Numbered from the stretch's first letter, positions 32,527-41,651 are shown. The stretch is 64,000 nucleotides of DNA from Nannocystis sp. (GCA_016712315.1 JADJRG010000013.1:1400001-1464000), one strand, 5' to 3'. The notes: generated by a model from the letters alone, not told the origin. Made by a program: numbers and translations.

Positions 32527-33747
32527 CTAGCCGCGGCTCTGGCTCGGCGCTCCGGCTGCAGCGAGGCCGCGCAACGCCGCCTCGAGCGCGATCTCTGGTA
32601 GGTCACGCGCCGCGACCGCGCTGGGGATTGAGACCCGGATGTCGGGCTCGACGCCGTTGCCGTCGACGCTGTGGTCGCGCGGCGAGAAGTAGCGGGCGAT
32701 CGTCAACGACAGCACCGAACCGTCGGGCAGCCCGATCACGTCCTGCACGGTCCCTTTGCCGTAGCTGCGCTCGCCGACGATCTGAGCGCGACGGTGGTCC
32801 TGCAGCGCGATCGCCAGCAGCTCCGAGGCCGAGGCCGAACGAGCGTCCTGGACCACCACCAGCCGCGTCGTCTCGTCGGTACCCGCGCGATGAGCGAGCT
32901 CTTCACGCAGGATCTGCCCGCCCCGGCCGCGCGTCCGAACGAGCACTCCCTCGCTTATAAAAAGATCCGCGACCGCGACCGCCTCCTGCACGTCCCCGCC
33001 CGGGTTCCCGCGCACATCCAGGATAATCCCCGCGAGCCCCTCGGAGCCGGCCGCGCGCCGAAGCTCCGCGAGCACGCGCTGCACCTCAGCCCCGACGCCG
33101 CCGCGGAAGGCGCGGATGATCACGTGCGCGTGCTTCTTGCCTGCCCTCTCGACCATATTCGCCTCGACCAGGCGCGCCACCTCTGGCCGTCCCAGCGTGA
33201 TCTTGAGCGCCGCCGGAGCGGGCTCGCGTCGACGCTGCACGGCGAGCTCGATCGTCTCGCCCTCTGGCCCAGCGAGCAGCCCCTCGACCTCCGCCTGCGA
33301 GAGCATCAGGGCCGCGTCTTGGCCGTTCACGCTGAGGATCTGGTCGCCTGCCTCCAGCCCCATCTTGGCCGCCGGTGTCCCAGGTAGCACCGCGCTGATC
33401 TCGATCCACGCTGGCAGCCGCTCACCGGGGCGCGGACGATGCAGGCGAACCATCAGACCGGTGCTGCCGAAGCCGCGCCGCCCCAGCGCCTTACGCTCCG
33501 CCGCGGTCAAGTAGTGGCTGTGCTCATCGAGCCCGCTGACCACGTGCTTAAGGGCGGACGCGAGGACGCGGCCTTGATCGACAGGATCGACATAGCGATC
33601 GAGCACCGTCGTCAGCGCGTCTGAGAAGCCGTCGCGCGTCATCTCAGCGCGGCCCGCCTCGGCCTCACCGATCTTGAAGAGCGACTGCGCTGCGAGCGTG
33701 AGCCCGACGCCGCAAGAGAGCGCGATCAAGGAGCGGAGGATCGACAT
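32527..33747 (-). CDS. carboxy-terminal processing protease (S41A, CtpA-like)
   Basis: 406 residues with a signal peptide/anchor (MSILRSLIALSCGVGLTLAAQ). PDZ domain around residues 95-180 (MGLEAGDQILSVNGQDA), then the protease core with GIILDVRGNPGGDVQEAVAVADLF, the catalytic Ser in ARSASASELLAIAL and the Lys in ERSYGKGTVQDVIGLPDGS, giving a complete Ser-Lys dyad. These periplasmic enzymes cut the C-termini of envelope proteins. ATG 33747 is preferred to the frame end at 33843. It stands alone and converges with the small plus-strand gene. Confidence 0.93.
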   Translation of the reverse strand: MSILRSLIALSCGVGLTLAAQSLFKIGEAEAGRAEMTRDGFSDALTTVLDRYVDPVDQGRVLASALKHVVSGLDEHSHYLTAAERKALGRRGFGSTGLMVRLHRPRPGERLPAWIEISAVLPGTPAAKMGLEAGDQILSVNGQDAALMLSQAEVEGLLAGPEGETIELAVQRRREPAPAALKITLGRPEVARLVEANMVERAGKKHAHVIIRAFRGGVGAEVQRVLAELRRAAGSEGLAGIILDVRGNPGGDVQEAVAVADLFISEGVLVRTRGRGGQILREELAHRAGTDETTRLVVVQDARSASASELLAIALQDHRRAQIVGERSYGKGTVQDVIGLPDGSVLSLTIARYFSPRDHSVDGNGVEPDIRVSIPSAVAARDLPEIALEAALRGLAAAGAPSQSRG

Positions 33748-33845
33748 GACCGTTGATCTTGACCTCGAGGTCGCCGCAGGTCCAGCACAGGACCACAGGA
33801 GCACATCTCGGCGGTCGTAGTCGCAGGTAGGCGTCAGCGCCACGG

Positions 33846-34043
33846 CTAGGCCGCGACGCTCTGGGTCGCCGGCTCGGGCGCTGCGATTCGAAGGGTGACC
33901 GACCCCTCACGCGCGGCCGCGAACAGCGCGTCCTGCTCCACACGGGCGCGCTTCAGCGCCACGAGGGCGTTCAAGAGGGGGCCCTCCACGGCGGCGTCGA
34001 CGAGCTGGCGGATGAAGCGGTGGTGCGTTGGGCTGGTGTGCAT
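33846..34043 (-). CDS. hypothetical small protein
   Basis: 65 residues, not recognised. It has a plausible helical core (HHRFIRQLVDAAVEGPLLNALVALKRARVEQDALFAAA) and ATG 34043 preceded by GCGAGG. The frame stays open to 34082. There is no conserved motif, and the DNA upstream is noticeably less GC-rich. Could be chance. Confidence 0.4.
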   Translation of the reverse strand: MHTSPTHHRFIRQLVDAAVEGPLLNALVALKRARVEQDALFAAAREGSVTLRIAAPEPATQSVAA

Positions 34044-34242
34044 GGTGACCTCGCGCCCAAATCTTTGCATCCACCATGCCAACCGAAACCACTACGGTTT
34101 TTCTGCGAACCGGCCGGCGCTGGCCGACATCATGGCCAGTTGTCCCGCGCCCTGGCCGACACGCTGTCCACACGAAGCATCACCCAAGAAAAACGGCGCC
34201 GCGCCAGCTCCCTGGCCGCGGCGCCTCCTTCGCCCGCTCGCT

Positions 34243-34629
34243 TCAACGCTCGGGGACATCCTCGCGGGCGTAGCGGATCAGCTCGCGCAGCTGCTTCGGC
34301 GAGAGGTGACTCGCGACCGTGTGCAGCTCCTCGAGCAGCTCCGTCTTGGCGCTCGAGCGGGCGGCCTTCTGCTTCGGCAGCAGCTCCGTCGGATCGCAGC
34401 CGAAGGAGTTCGCGAGGAGGAGCAGCGACTCGATGCGAGGCGCCTTGTAGCCGAGCTCGAGCTTGTTGACGGTCGTCACCGTGAGACCCGTCGACTTCGC
34501 GAGCTCCTCGATGGTCATGTGCGGGCGCCAGCCTGTCTCACCGCGGCGCTTGCGACGAGTCTTCGGCGGCGGCGTGGCGAGCCGCCACTGCCGGATCCGA
34601 CGACCGATTTCTTGGGCAACTTCGTTCAT
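34243..34629 (-). CDS. XRE-family helix-turn-helix regulator
   Basis: 128 residues. HTH domain at about 36-90: MTIEELAKSTGLTVTTVNKLELGYKAPRIESLLLLANSFGCDPTELL (described, not quoted in full) matches Cro/C1-type DNA-binding proteins. The N-terminal 35 residues are basic. The C-terminal part (LHTVASHLSPKQLRELIRYARE) resembles that of the other XRE protein at 63.2 kb, so the two may be related regulators. Located between the CtpA region and the TonB-dependent receptor-like gene, with about 100 bp upstream. Confidence 0.85.
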   Translation of the reverse strand: MNEVAQEIGRRIRQWRLATPPPKTRRKRRGETGWRPHMTIEELAKSTGLTVTTVNKLELGYKAPRIESLLLLANSFGCDPTELLPKQKAARSSAKTELLEELHTVASHLSPKQLRELIRYAREDVPER

Positions 34630-34727
34630 TCGAGCGATCTCCTCAACCTGGCCAATCGATCATGGCGTGAAGTTCATGACGCAAGGGCCAGTCCACTTAT
34701 GTGGGCCATGTCCCCTCGTGCCTGTCC

Positions 34728-37052
34728 CTAAAATACACCACGAAGACCTAGCGAAGGCAAGATGTACCGCAGCGCCTGCGCGTTGCAGCCGCGCGCCCCA
34801 TAGACTTGCGCCGCGGTGGCGGGCTGCTCCGAAGGCAAGCAAGCGAGCACCTCCTGCGCATACGTGCTGTTGATCACGTCGAGGGTCGTCTGGAGCATCC
34901 ATGTCCTAAAGATCCAAGAGCGTTCGATTCGCAGATCGAGCTGGAAGAACGGCATCAGCCGCCGATTGTTGCGGTTGCTGGAGAGCGCGTCGGCGAAGCT
35001 CTGATCGCCGATCTGCGCGGTGTAGGGCCTGCCGGAGTGGACGTGTACGCGACCGCCGAAGCTCCACTTGGAGCCGACGCGGTAACCAAGGACCAGGTTG
35101 AGGATGTGGCGCTGATCCCAATTCGAGGGCGCGCTGCCGCCGACCCGGAACTCGCGGGTCGAGCGCGAGAGCGTGTACGCGGCCCAGCCGAAGAGGCGCA
35201 TCCGCGGCGCCAAACGCAGCATGGTCTCGAGGCCATACGCCCAGCCCTTCACCTTCGTCACAAGGTCTTCGACCTCGGTCACGTCGCCGCTCACCGCCGC
35301 CGAGATGTCGTAGTCCTGCAGGTTGGAGAGGCGGCCGAGGTAGGCGTCCTGAGTGAGGATCACCTGCTCGCCCAGGCGAAGCTCGTAGCCGAGGCTGCCT
35401 TGCAGGTTGCGCTGGAGGCCGCGCTCGAAGCCGAAGCTCTCGAGCCCCGGGATCGGCACCGGCAGGCTCGGCGGCTGGTGGTAGAGCCCGACGTTCTGCC
35501 GCAGCGTCCAGCGGTCGCTCAGGCGCTCTCGCACGAGCACGCGCGGATCAAAGCCCCACGCGTGCGTCACCGATCGCGCCTGGGGTAGCACCGCAGAGGG
35601 CCCGTCTTGGACGTACAGATCTGCCCGCAGGCCGGGCCGGAGCTCGACCCGCCCCTGCTGCCACAGCAGCTCGGCGTAGAGGCCCGTCGCTGAGACGGTG
35701 CGGTCACCGAGGATCAGCGCCGTCGCGTCTGCGGCTGACGGATCCTCGATGTCGCTCTCCACGCGAAAGATCTGAAACTCTTGATCGACGCCGAGGCCGA
35801 AGACCGCCCGCTTGGAGCGCCGCAGCGGCAGGCGCAGATCGACCCGCGGCGAGACCAACCACTCCAGCGTGCGCGTGTCGGCGACGCCGGAGCGATCCAG
35901 CCCGAACGCGACCGTGTAGTCGACGAAACCATCCTCGCCGATCCGCTGGCGCACGCGGTTCACGACCCGATGGAACTCGAAGCGGAGGAACGGCTGCGGC
36001 GCCGCCTTCTCGCCGATCTCGTCGTAGCTGCCGAAGACAAAGAGCGTGTAATTCCCGCGCGCTCCGAGGCGGTGATCGAGGCGCGCCTGATAGTCCCAAA
36101 AAGCGATCTTCGCGCTCGACTGGACCAGCGTCAGCGCCGCCGCGGTGTAGCTGTAGCGCCCGGCGAGGGTCAAAGAACCACGCGCCTGTCCCTTCGAACA
36201 TTTGCTCTTGCGCTCCTCGACGCACCCGGTGAGCCTCGGCCGGTTGATCGGGATCTCGAGGATGCCGCCCGCGTCGGTGAGGCGGACGTCGAACTCGCCG
36301 CGGACGCGGTCACGGCTCGCCGGCCGCGTCCGACCCTCGATGATCCCGCTTGTGTAGCGGCCGAGGCGCACCGGCGCGCCGCTCGGGTAGAAGTCGACCG
36401 AGTCGATGAAGTACGGGTGGACGACCGCCGGCCCGACCGCGACGTGGAAGAGGATCGGCACGCGAACGCCGTCGAGGTAGTAGCCGGTGTTGCCAGGCGC
36501 CGCGCCGCGCACGACCACATACGGCAGGAAGCCGGCGACCGGCGCCGCCCCCGGCAAGCTCATGATCACCCGAAACGGATCGCCGCGGCTGCCCGGGACA
36601 GCGTGGATCTCCTCATCACGCAGCGTCGTTTGCGAGACCGCGATCTCGCGCTCTTGCTTGACGATCGTCCGATAGCGGCTGCCCTCAAGGTCAGGCGCGA
36701 GGCGATACTCAAACTCCACGTCCTGCCGCGCGCCGAGCGTCACCGACGTGCGCAGCTCATCGTGGCCGTCGGCGCGGAGGACCAGCGGGTAGAGACCTGG
36801 CGCGAGCATGACCTCAAAGCGCCCCTCCGTGTCCGTGAACACGACCTCGCTCTCGCCCACCAACACCCGCGCGCCGGCGACCGGATCGCGCCCGCCGAGC
36901 GTGAAGATCCGCCCACGAAGGCGCGAACGGGCCGCGCCGAGCTCCTCCGCCGGATCAGGCGCGGGGAGCCTCAGATCCTCGCCTGCTGCCTCACCGCTCG
37001 ACCCAGCAGGTCCTGCCAAGGCGAGCGCCAGCGCGAGCTGAGAGGTGAGCAC
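34728..37052 (-). CDS. TonB-dependent receptor-like outer-membrane protein
   Basis: 774 residues. After a signal peptide there is a carboxypeptidase-regulatory-like Ig fold (about 45-120, GRIFTLGGRDPVAGARVLVGESE), then a plug-like domain (IHAVPGSRGDPFRVIMSLPGAAP, VVVRGAAPGNTGYYLDGVRVP) and a beta-barrel with alternating strands to the C-terminal Phe (LGLRGVF). This is the SusC/OAR-like layout. The energy-coupling TonB box is not evident. The substrate is unknown and no SusD, TonB or ExbB genes are near. GTG start at 37052. A copy of the 16-bp palindrome lies inside it (36186-36201). Confidence 0.85.
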   Translation of the reverse strand: MLTSQLALALALAGPAGSSGEAAGEDLRLPAPDPAEELGAARSRLRGRIFTLGGRDPVAGARVLVGESEVVFTDTEGRFEVMLAPGLYPLVLRADGHDELRTSVTLGARQDVEFEYRLAPDLEGSRYRTIVKQEREIAVSQTTLRDEEIHAVPGSRGDPFRVIMSLPGAAPVAGFLPYVVVRGAAPGNTGYYLDGVRVPILFHVAVGPAVVHPYFIDSVDFYPSGAPVRLGRYTSGIIEGRTRPASRDRVRGEFDVRLTDAGGILEIPINRPRLTGCVEERKSKCSKGQARGSLTLAGRYSYTAAALTLVQSSAKIAFWDYQARLDHRLGARGNYTLFVFGSYDEIGEKAAPQPFLRFEFHRVVNRVRQRIGEDGFVDYTVAFGLDRSGVADTRTLEWLVSPRVDLRLPLRRSKRAVFGLGVDQEFQIFRVESDIEDPSAADATALILGDRTVSATGLYAELLWQQGRVELRPGLRADLYVQDGPSAVLPQARSVTHAWGFDPRVLVRERLSDRWTLRQNVGLYHQPPSLPVPIPGLESFGFERGLQRNLQGSLGYELRLGEQVILTQDAYLGRLSNLQDYDISAAVSGDVTEVEDLVTKVKGWAYGLETMLRLAPRMRLFGWAAYTLSRSTREFRVGGSAPSNWDQRHILNLVLGYRVGSKWSFGGRVHVHSGRPYTAQIGDQSFADALSSNRNNRRLMPFFQLDLRIERSWIFRTWMLQTTLDVINSTYAQEVLACLPSEQPATAAQVYGARGCNAQALRYILPSLGLRGVF

Positions 37053-37121
37053 CGGCGCAGGATAACGGACCCAGCCTGCGCCGCGGAGGAGAAGCTCATG
37101 CGCCCGCGCGCGCCATCCCGC

Positions 37122-37760
37122 TCAGCTCAGGACATAACGGAGCCGCCACACCCGCTGCCCGCGGCGGCGGGTGATCACCTCGCGCCGACTGACCGCGCCG
37201 AAGGGCGCCTCGCCCCGCCAAAAACTCCACGGTGCGCCGAGGTTGCGCAGCCCCAGGTGCGCGATCGCTGGGTCCTCGAGCACCGCCATCGCCTCGAGCG
37301 CGACTTCATACACGTCGCTCGCGAAGTGCAGCTCGCCGCCCGGACGGAGCTGCCGGCGCAGCACCTCACACAGCGACGGCTCTAAGACCCGCCGCTTGTG
37401 GTGCCGCTCCTTGAACCAAGGATCAGGGAAGAGCAGGTGGAAGCGATCGACCGCCGCCTCGCCGAAGACCTGGTCCATGTCGACGTTGAGGTTGACGTAC
37501 CCAAAGACCAGGTTTGGGATCCCTTCCGCGGCCGCGCGCGCGCGGTTCATCGCGACGACCTTTTCACGGATTTCGAGCCCGACCACCAGCCGCTCGGGGT
37601 GGAGGCGAGCGAGCTCGAAGCTGAAATCCGCGTCCGCGCAGCCGAGCTCGACGTCGACCTGAGCGTCCGCCGCGAGCTGCCGCGGCCGCTCGATCGGCCG
37701 CGCCCGAACCCGCATGAACGCGAGGCCGAGCGGGTTCACGTGCTGACGGACGCCGCGCAT
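37122..37760 (-). CDS. trmB: tRNA (guanine-46-N7)-methyltransferase
   Basis: 212 residues. It methylates G46 in the variable loop of tRNAs using S-adenosylmethionine. Motifs VVGLEIREKVVAMN and FHLLFPDPWFKERHHKRRVL are diagnostic for TrmB. The SAM loop reads VELGCADADF, in place of the usual EIGxGxG, so the last glycines are replaced; this variant is worth noting but the rest is intact. The gene is 16 bp downstream of the transaldolase gene on the same strand, so they are co-transcribed. Confidence 0.92.
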   Translation of the reverse strand: MRGVRQHVNPLGLAFMRVRARPIERPRQLAADAQVDVELGCADADFSFELARLHPERLVVGLEIREKVVAMNRARAAAEGIPNLVFGYVNLNVDMDQVFGEAAVDRFHLLFPDPWFKERHHKRRVLEPSLCEVLRRQLRPGGELHFASDVYEVALEAMAVLEDPAIAHLGLRNLGAPWSFWRGEAPFGAVSRREVITRRRGQRVWRLRYVLS

Positions 37761-37776
37761 CGACCTACAGGCCGCG

Positions 37777-38427
37777 TCAGGTCGCCTTGGGGATCTTGGC
37801 CGCGTCCGCGATGAAACGCGCGAGGCCGACGTCCGTGAGCGGATGCTTGATGAGCTGATCGATCACTTTGAGCGGGATCGTCGCGACGTCTGCGCCCATG
37901 CGCAGCGCCTGTAGCACGTGGGTCGGCGAGCGAACAGAGGCGACCAACACCTGGGTCTCGAAGGCGTAGTTGTTATAGATCTCGACGATCTGCGCGACCA
38001 CGTCCATGCCCTCATGGCCGACGTCGTCGAGGCGGCCGACGAAGGGGGAGATGTACGTCGCGCCTGCCTTCGCGGCGAGCATCGCTTGGATCGGCGAGAA
38101 GCAGAGGGTGACGTTCGTCTTGATCCCCTCGCTGGTGAGCACCTTGACGACCCGCAGCCCGTCGCGGATGAGAGGGATCTTGACGACGATGTTGGGGGCG
38201 ATCTTCGCCAGCTCCAGCGCCTCGGCGAGCATCCCCTCATACGTCGTCGCGAGCACCTCGCCGCTGACGGGCCCTGGCACGATCTCGCAGATCTCGGACA
38301 ACACCTCGCGCATCGGCCTGCCGACCGCGGCGACCAAGGTCGGGTTGGTGGTGACGCCGTCGAGGACCCCGAGCGCGGCGGCCTCACGGATCTCGCGGAC
38401 ATCAGCGGTGTCGATGAAGATCTGCAT
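37777..38427 (-). CDS. transaldolase / fructose-6-phosphate aldolase family
   Basis: 216 residues, the short TalC/FSA-type. The Schiff-base Lys is in NIVVKIPLIRDGLRVVK; MQIFIDTADVREIREAAALGVLDGVTTNPTL (described only) and NVTLCFSPIQAMLAAKAGATYISPFVGRLDD regions are canonical. It transfers dihydroxyacetone units in the pentose phosphate pathway or acts as fructose-6-phosphate aldolase; sequence alone does not separate these. ATG at 38427 gives the standard MQIFIDTA N-terminus. Divergent from the DUF72-like gene, 70 bp between starts. Confidence 0.93.
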   Translation of the reverse strand: MQIFIDTADVREIREAAALGVLDGVTTNPTLVAAVGRPMREVLSEICEIVPGPVSGEVLATTYEGMLAEALELAKIAPNIVVKIPLIRDGLRVVKVLTSEGIKTNVTLCFSPIQAMLAAKAGATYISPFVGRLDDVGHEGMDVVAQIVEIYNNYAFETQVLVASVRSPTHVLQALRMGADVATIPLKVIDQLIKHPLTDVGLARFIADAAKIPKAT

Positions 38428-38459
38428 ATCGGTCGCTCTTAACACACGGCGCTCAGCGC

Positions 38460-38488
38460 TTGTCAACGAAGCGCCAGCGCACTAGCTT
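38460..38488 (+). promoter_or_regulatory. candidate promoter of the DUF72-like gene (leaderless)
   Basis: TTGTCA (38460-38465), a 17-nt spacer and TAGCTT (38483-38488). Nine bases separate the -10 from ATG 38498, and no Shine-Dalgarno sequence is present. Confidence 0.55.
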
Positions 38489-38497
38489 CGCCTCCTT

Positions 38498-39274
38498 ATG
38501 CCGCTCCCCAAGCTCGGCGTCGTCTTGCACGACGAACTGGCGCTGCGGGCCGCGCGAGCCGACGACCCCGTCGACCTCGTGGTCCTGCGCACGACGCTCC
38601 TCAACCCGCCGCGCGCGGCCGCTGCGAGCAAGCTCGCGGCTCACATCCATGAGCTCCACCCCGACGCCGAGATCATCCCGTATGTCTGGCACTTGGTCAG
38701 CCACGGGCCTAGCGATGGCCTGCGGGGGATGGCCACGCGCACGCTGCCAGGCGAGCCGCGACGTTATGGTCTGCTGCAAGACACGCCTGAGGTGCGCGAG
38801 GCTTGGACGATCACAAAACTCTGCGCCGAGGCCCTCGGCGCGACCGATCTGATCCTGCGGACCCCCGCCAGCTTCACGCCGAGCAAGGCGCACCGCGACC
38901 GCCTCCACGCCTTCGTTGAGGCGCGCGCGGCCGAGTCGTTTGGGCTGATCTGGGAGGCTGAGGGGTTGTGGGAGCCGCCGGAGACCTTGGCGATCGCCCG
39001 CGAACTCGACATCGCCACCGTCATCCCCGCATTTGACGGCACGGGCCGTCCCTTCTCGAAGACGCTCGAGCGGCGGTGGCTGCGAGTCGATGGCGCCGGC
39101 CCGACCACGCGGCTGCGGCCGATCCTGGCCGAAGGTCTGTTGGCGAGCGTCGAGGAGAACTCGCCCGAAGAGGACGCGCCAGTGATCCTCTTTGCAGGCC
39201 CCAACGGCTACGCGAACCTCCGCGCGTTCGCCGCTTACGTCATCGGTGAGGGGGACGAAGGCCTCGCCTCCTGA
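38498..39274 (+). CDS. DUF72-like protein
   Basis: 258 residues, cytosolic. The central part (EAWTITKLCAEALGATDLILRTPASFTPS, DRLHAFVEARAAESFGLIWEAEGLWEP) resembles the TIM-barrel DUF72 family, but the DUF72 N-terminal YP(E/P)GW-type signature is not evident, so the match is loose. Function unknown. A consensus-like promoter ends 9 nt before the start codon. The gene ends about 50 bp from the terminator of the convergent H1-like gene. Confidence 0.65.
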   Translation: MPLPKLGVVLHDELALRAARADDPVDLVVLRTTLLNPPRAAAASKLAAHIHELHPDAEIIPYVWHLVSHGPSDGLRGMATRTLPGEPRRYGLLQDTPEVREAWTITKLCAEALGATDLILRTPASFTPSKAHRDRLHAFVEARAAESFGLIWEAEGLWEPPETLAIARELDIATVIPAFDGTGRPFSKTLERRWLRVDGAGPTTRLRPILAEGLLASVEENSPEEDAPVILFAGPNGYANLRAFAAYVIGEGDEGLAS

Positions 39275-39326
39275 ACGCGGGAGCGCGATTTCGGCCCAGG
39301 AACTAGGCCTCCTCGAGCCTCAAGCA

Positions 39327-39363
39327 CAAAAAAAAGAGCCGCCGCGGTGAAACCGACGGCGGA
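39327..39363 (-). terminator. intrinsic terminator of the H1-like gene
   Basis: A hairpin from GCCGCCGCGG / CCGACGGCGG arms with a GAAA-type loop is followed on the minus strand by CTCTTTTTTTTGTG. It starts 21 bp after the stop codon. Confidence 0.85.
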
Positions 39364-39383
39364 TCCTGGAGGCTCCAACTCGC

Positions 39384-39851
39384 TTAAGAAGCGGCGGACG
39401 GCGCCTCAGCGGCCTTCTTCGTGGTCTTCTTAGCGGTCTTCTTGGCCGCCTTCTTTGCGGGCGCCTTCTTGGCCGCCTTCTTGGCGGGCGCCTTCTTGGC
39501 CGCCTTCTTTGCGGGCGCCTTCTTGGCCGCCTTCTTTGCAGGCGCCTTCTTGGCCGCCTTCTTGGCGGGCGCCTTCTTGGCCGCCTTCTTGGCGGTCTTC
39601 TTGGCCGCCTTCTTGGCGGTCTTCTTGGCCGCCTTCTTGGCGGTCTTCTTGGCCGCCTTCTTGGCGGGCGCCTTCTTGGCCGCCTTCTTAGCGGTCTTCT
39701 TGGCCGCCTTCTTGGCAGGCGCCTTTTTGGCCGCCTTCTTGGCGGGGGTCTTCTTCGCGGTGGTCTTCTTGGCCGCCTTCTTGGCGGTCTTGCGCTTCGG
39801 CTTGGCAGGCTCGGTCTGCTCAGCGGCGGGCGTGGTGTTGTCGTCTTGCAT
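39384..39851 (-). CDS. lysine/alanine-rich histone H1-like protein
   Basis: 155 residues, nearly all Lys, Ala, Pro and Thr. After an acidic 13-residue start (MQDDNTTPAAEQTEP) come tandem KKAPAKKAAKK and KKTAKKAAKK units, the hallmark of bacterial H1-like and AlgP-like C-terminal tails that bind DNA non-specifically and may compact the nucleoid or affect transcription. There is no folded domain. The repeat DNA has a long plus-strand open frame rich in AFLA which is a mirror artefact. A strong AGGAGG lies just before the ATG and a good promoter at 39888-39916; a U-tract terminator follows. Confidence 0.9.
   Translation of the reverse strand: MQDDNTTPAAEQTEPAKPKRKTAKKAAKKTTAKKTPAKKAAKKAPAKKAAKKTAKKAAKKAPAKKAAKKTAKKAAKKTAKKAAKKTAKKAAKKAPAKKAAKKAPAKKAAKKAPAKKAAKKAPAKKAAKKAPAKKAAKKTAKKTTKKAAEAPSAAS
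39420..39785 (-). repeat. imperfect tandem repeats coding for KKAPAKKA / KKTAKKA units
   Basis: Units of 15 and 24-30 bases (GCCAAGAAGG-type cores on the minus strand) repeat across this segment in phase with the protein repeat. Near-identical copies make slippage and length variation between strains likely. Confidence 0.85.
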
Positions 39852-39887
39852 CGTTTCCTCCCTCCTTTAGGGGCAACGGTGCACAAA

Positions 39888-39916
39888 AGCTACCTACTCC
39901 GCGCGTGCGCTGTCAA
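39888..39916 (-). promoter_or_regulatory. candidate sigma-70 promoter of the H1-like gene
   Basis: On the minus strand, TTGACA (39916-39911), 17 nt, then GTAGCT (39893-39888); with 18 nt the -10 reads TAGCTT, as in the promoter at 38.5 kb. The surrounding 39900-40010 is markedly AT-rich for this genome. Confidence 0.6.
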
Positions 39917-40134
39917 CGCCAATTAACATCTTTTTTACTCAATTATAGGAAGGTGCATGATCATTTTAGGTAGTTGACCGCTCGTAGCCGATAATCACTT
40001 GCTTTTCTGGGCGGCCGGTGCGAATCGCGCGCGAGCCCGCCAAGCCTCGTCGACTTGGCACAGCGTCCCGGATTTTGCATCATTAAGGCGGACTCGTCGT
40101 TGACTCGCGCGTCTCACGCGCCTTCCTGGTTCCT

Positions 40135-41637
40135 ATGTTGAAGACCCATTGGCCCGCTCAAGAACCCGCTCCCGCTCCCGCCCAAGCGCTCGTCCTCGGG
40201 CTCGTGGAGCCCACGACGATCGCCCAACGCTTCGGCGACGCGGTCGCCACGGCCGCCGTCGCCGCGCGTTTTCGCGCGAATGCCGGCGACCGCTTCGCCT
40301 TCACCCGCCTTCTTGAAGGTCACCTCCAGCACGTCATCCTGATCGGTCTCGGGGCGCAGAGCGCGAGCGCCGCGACCACCCGCAAGCTCGCCCACGACGC
40401 CGCGAAGGCGGCTAACGCGGTCGGTGCGACCCACCTCATCCTCGACCTCCGCGGCGCGCTCGCCCCAGCCGACGCTCGGCGCCTCGGCGCTCTCGTCGTC
40501 GAGGGCGCCCACCTCGGCCTCTACAGCTACGATCGTTACCTCGACGCCGAGCGCCGTCGTTCACCCGCCCTCGTCGAGCTCTCGGTACTTTCTGACTTTA
40601 AGGACATGTCGCAAGGAGCCGAACGCGGCGGCGTCGGCGCCGCTTGCATCGCGCGCGCGCGCGACCTGGTCAATGGACCAGCAGAGCTGGTGACCCCGAG
40701 CTTCCTCGCCGAGACCGCGAGGTCGTCGGCCCGCGCGCACGCGGCGCTCGGGCTCGAGTGTGAGGTCCTGGAACGCGACGAGTGCGAGCGCCGCGGCATG
40801 GGCCTCTACCTCGCGGTCGCCCGCGGCAGCGCCGAGCCGCCCAAGTTCATCCACCTCCGCTACAAGCCGCGGGACGACGCGCCGACCCGCGGCCGGATCT
40901 GTCTCATCGGCAAGGGGGTCACCTTTGACAGCGGCGGCCTCTCGCTCAAGCCGAGCGACGCGATGATGGGCATGAAGATGGACATGGCCGGCGCGGCCGC
41001 GGTGATCGCCGCGCTCGAGGGCGCCGCGCTGCTGCAGCTCCCGTGGGAGATCCACGCGATCGTCGCTGCGACCGAGAACATGGTGAGCGGCGCCTCCTAC
41101 CGCCTCGGCGACGTGCTCCGCGCCGCCAACGGCAAGACGGTCGAGGTCGACAACACCGACGCCGAGGGCCGCCTCACCCTCGCCGACGCGCTCGTCTACG
41201 CCGGTCACTTAGAGCCCGACCTCACCATCGACCTCGCCACCCTCACCGGCGCGTGCATCGTCGCGCTCGGTCCCCACATCGCTGGCGTCATGTCCCCCGA
41301 CGAGGGGCTCACGCGCGCCTGGCTCGACGCGGCTCAACGCGCCGGGGAGGACATGTGGCGCCTGCCGCTGCCGAGCGCCCTCAAGGAGCTGCTTAAGAGC
41401 CCGATCGCCGACATGCGCAACACCGGAGATCGCGCGGGCGGCTCGATCACCGCGGGGCTCTTCCTCTCAGAGTTCGCCGGCGACCAGCGCTGGTTGCACG
41501 TCGACATCGCCGGACCGGCGATGGTCAAGAAACCCTACGGCGTCACCGATGAGGGCGGCTCCGGCTTCGGCGTCGCGACCATCCTCGAGCTGCTCGCCAG
41601 CGACGACCCTATCCTCGAGCGAACACCCGCGATCTGA
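40135..41637 (+). CDS. pepA: leucyl aminopeptidase (M17)
   Basis: 500 residues. A hexameric dizinc exopeptidase that removes N-terminal amino acids from peptides in the cytoplasm. The C-terminal catalytic domain has GKGVTFDSGGLSLKP with metal-ligand Lys and Asp, MKMDMAGAAAV, the family signature NTDAEGRLTLADAL, and LTGACIVALG. The N-terminal domain (1-170) is divergent as usual. It converges on carD, with a short perfect palindrome (CGCTTAA-AG-TTAAGCG, 41643-41658) across the 14-bp gap that may end both transcripts. Confidence 0.95.
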   Translation: MLKTHWPAQEPAPAPAQALVLGLVEPTTIAQRFGDAVATAAVAARFRANAGDRFAFTRLLEGHLQHVILIGLGAQSASAATTRKLAHDAAKAANAVGATHLILDLRGALAPADARRLGALVVEGAHLGLYSYDRYLDAERRRSPALVELSVLSDFKDMSQGAERGGVGAACIARARDLVNGPAELVTPSFLAETARSSARAHAALGLECEVLERDECERRGMGLYLAVARGSAEPPKFIHLRYKPRDDAPTRGRICLIGKGVTFDSGGLSLKPSDAMMGMKMDMAGAAAVIAALEGAALLQLPWEIHAIVAATENMVSGASYRLGDVLRAANGKTVEVDNTDAEGRLTLADALVYAGHLEPDLTIDLATLTGACIVALGPHIAGVMSPDEGLTRAWLDAAQRAGEDMWRLPLPSALKELLKSPIADMRNTGDRAGGSITAGLFLSEFAGDQRWLHVDIAGPAMVKKPYGVTDEGGSGFGVATILELLASDDPILERTPAI

Positions 41638-41651
41638 CCAGCCGCTTAAAG

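Noticed and set aside
35781..37385. 534-codon plus-strand frame
   Set aside because: Antisense to the TonB-dependent-receptor-like gene and trmB, composition typical of a shadow.
39420..39785. Possible CRISPR array from regular repeats
   Set aside because: Repeats are contiguous and coding, without unique spacers; they encode the Lys/Ala protein.
39421..39870. Plus-strand frame rich in AFLAAFLAGAF, looking like a membrane protein
   Set aside because: It is the mirror of the KKAPAKKA repeats of the H1-like gene; promoter, ribosome-binding site and terminator all belong to the minus strand.
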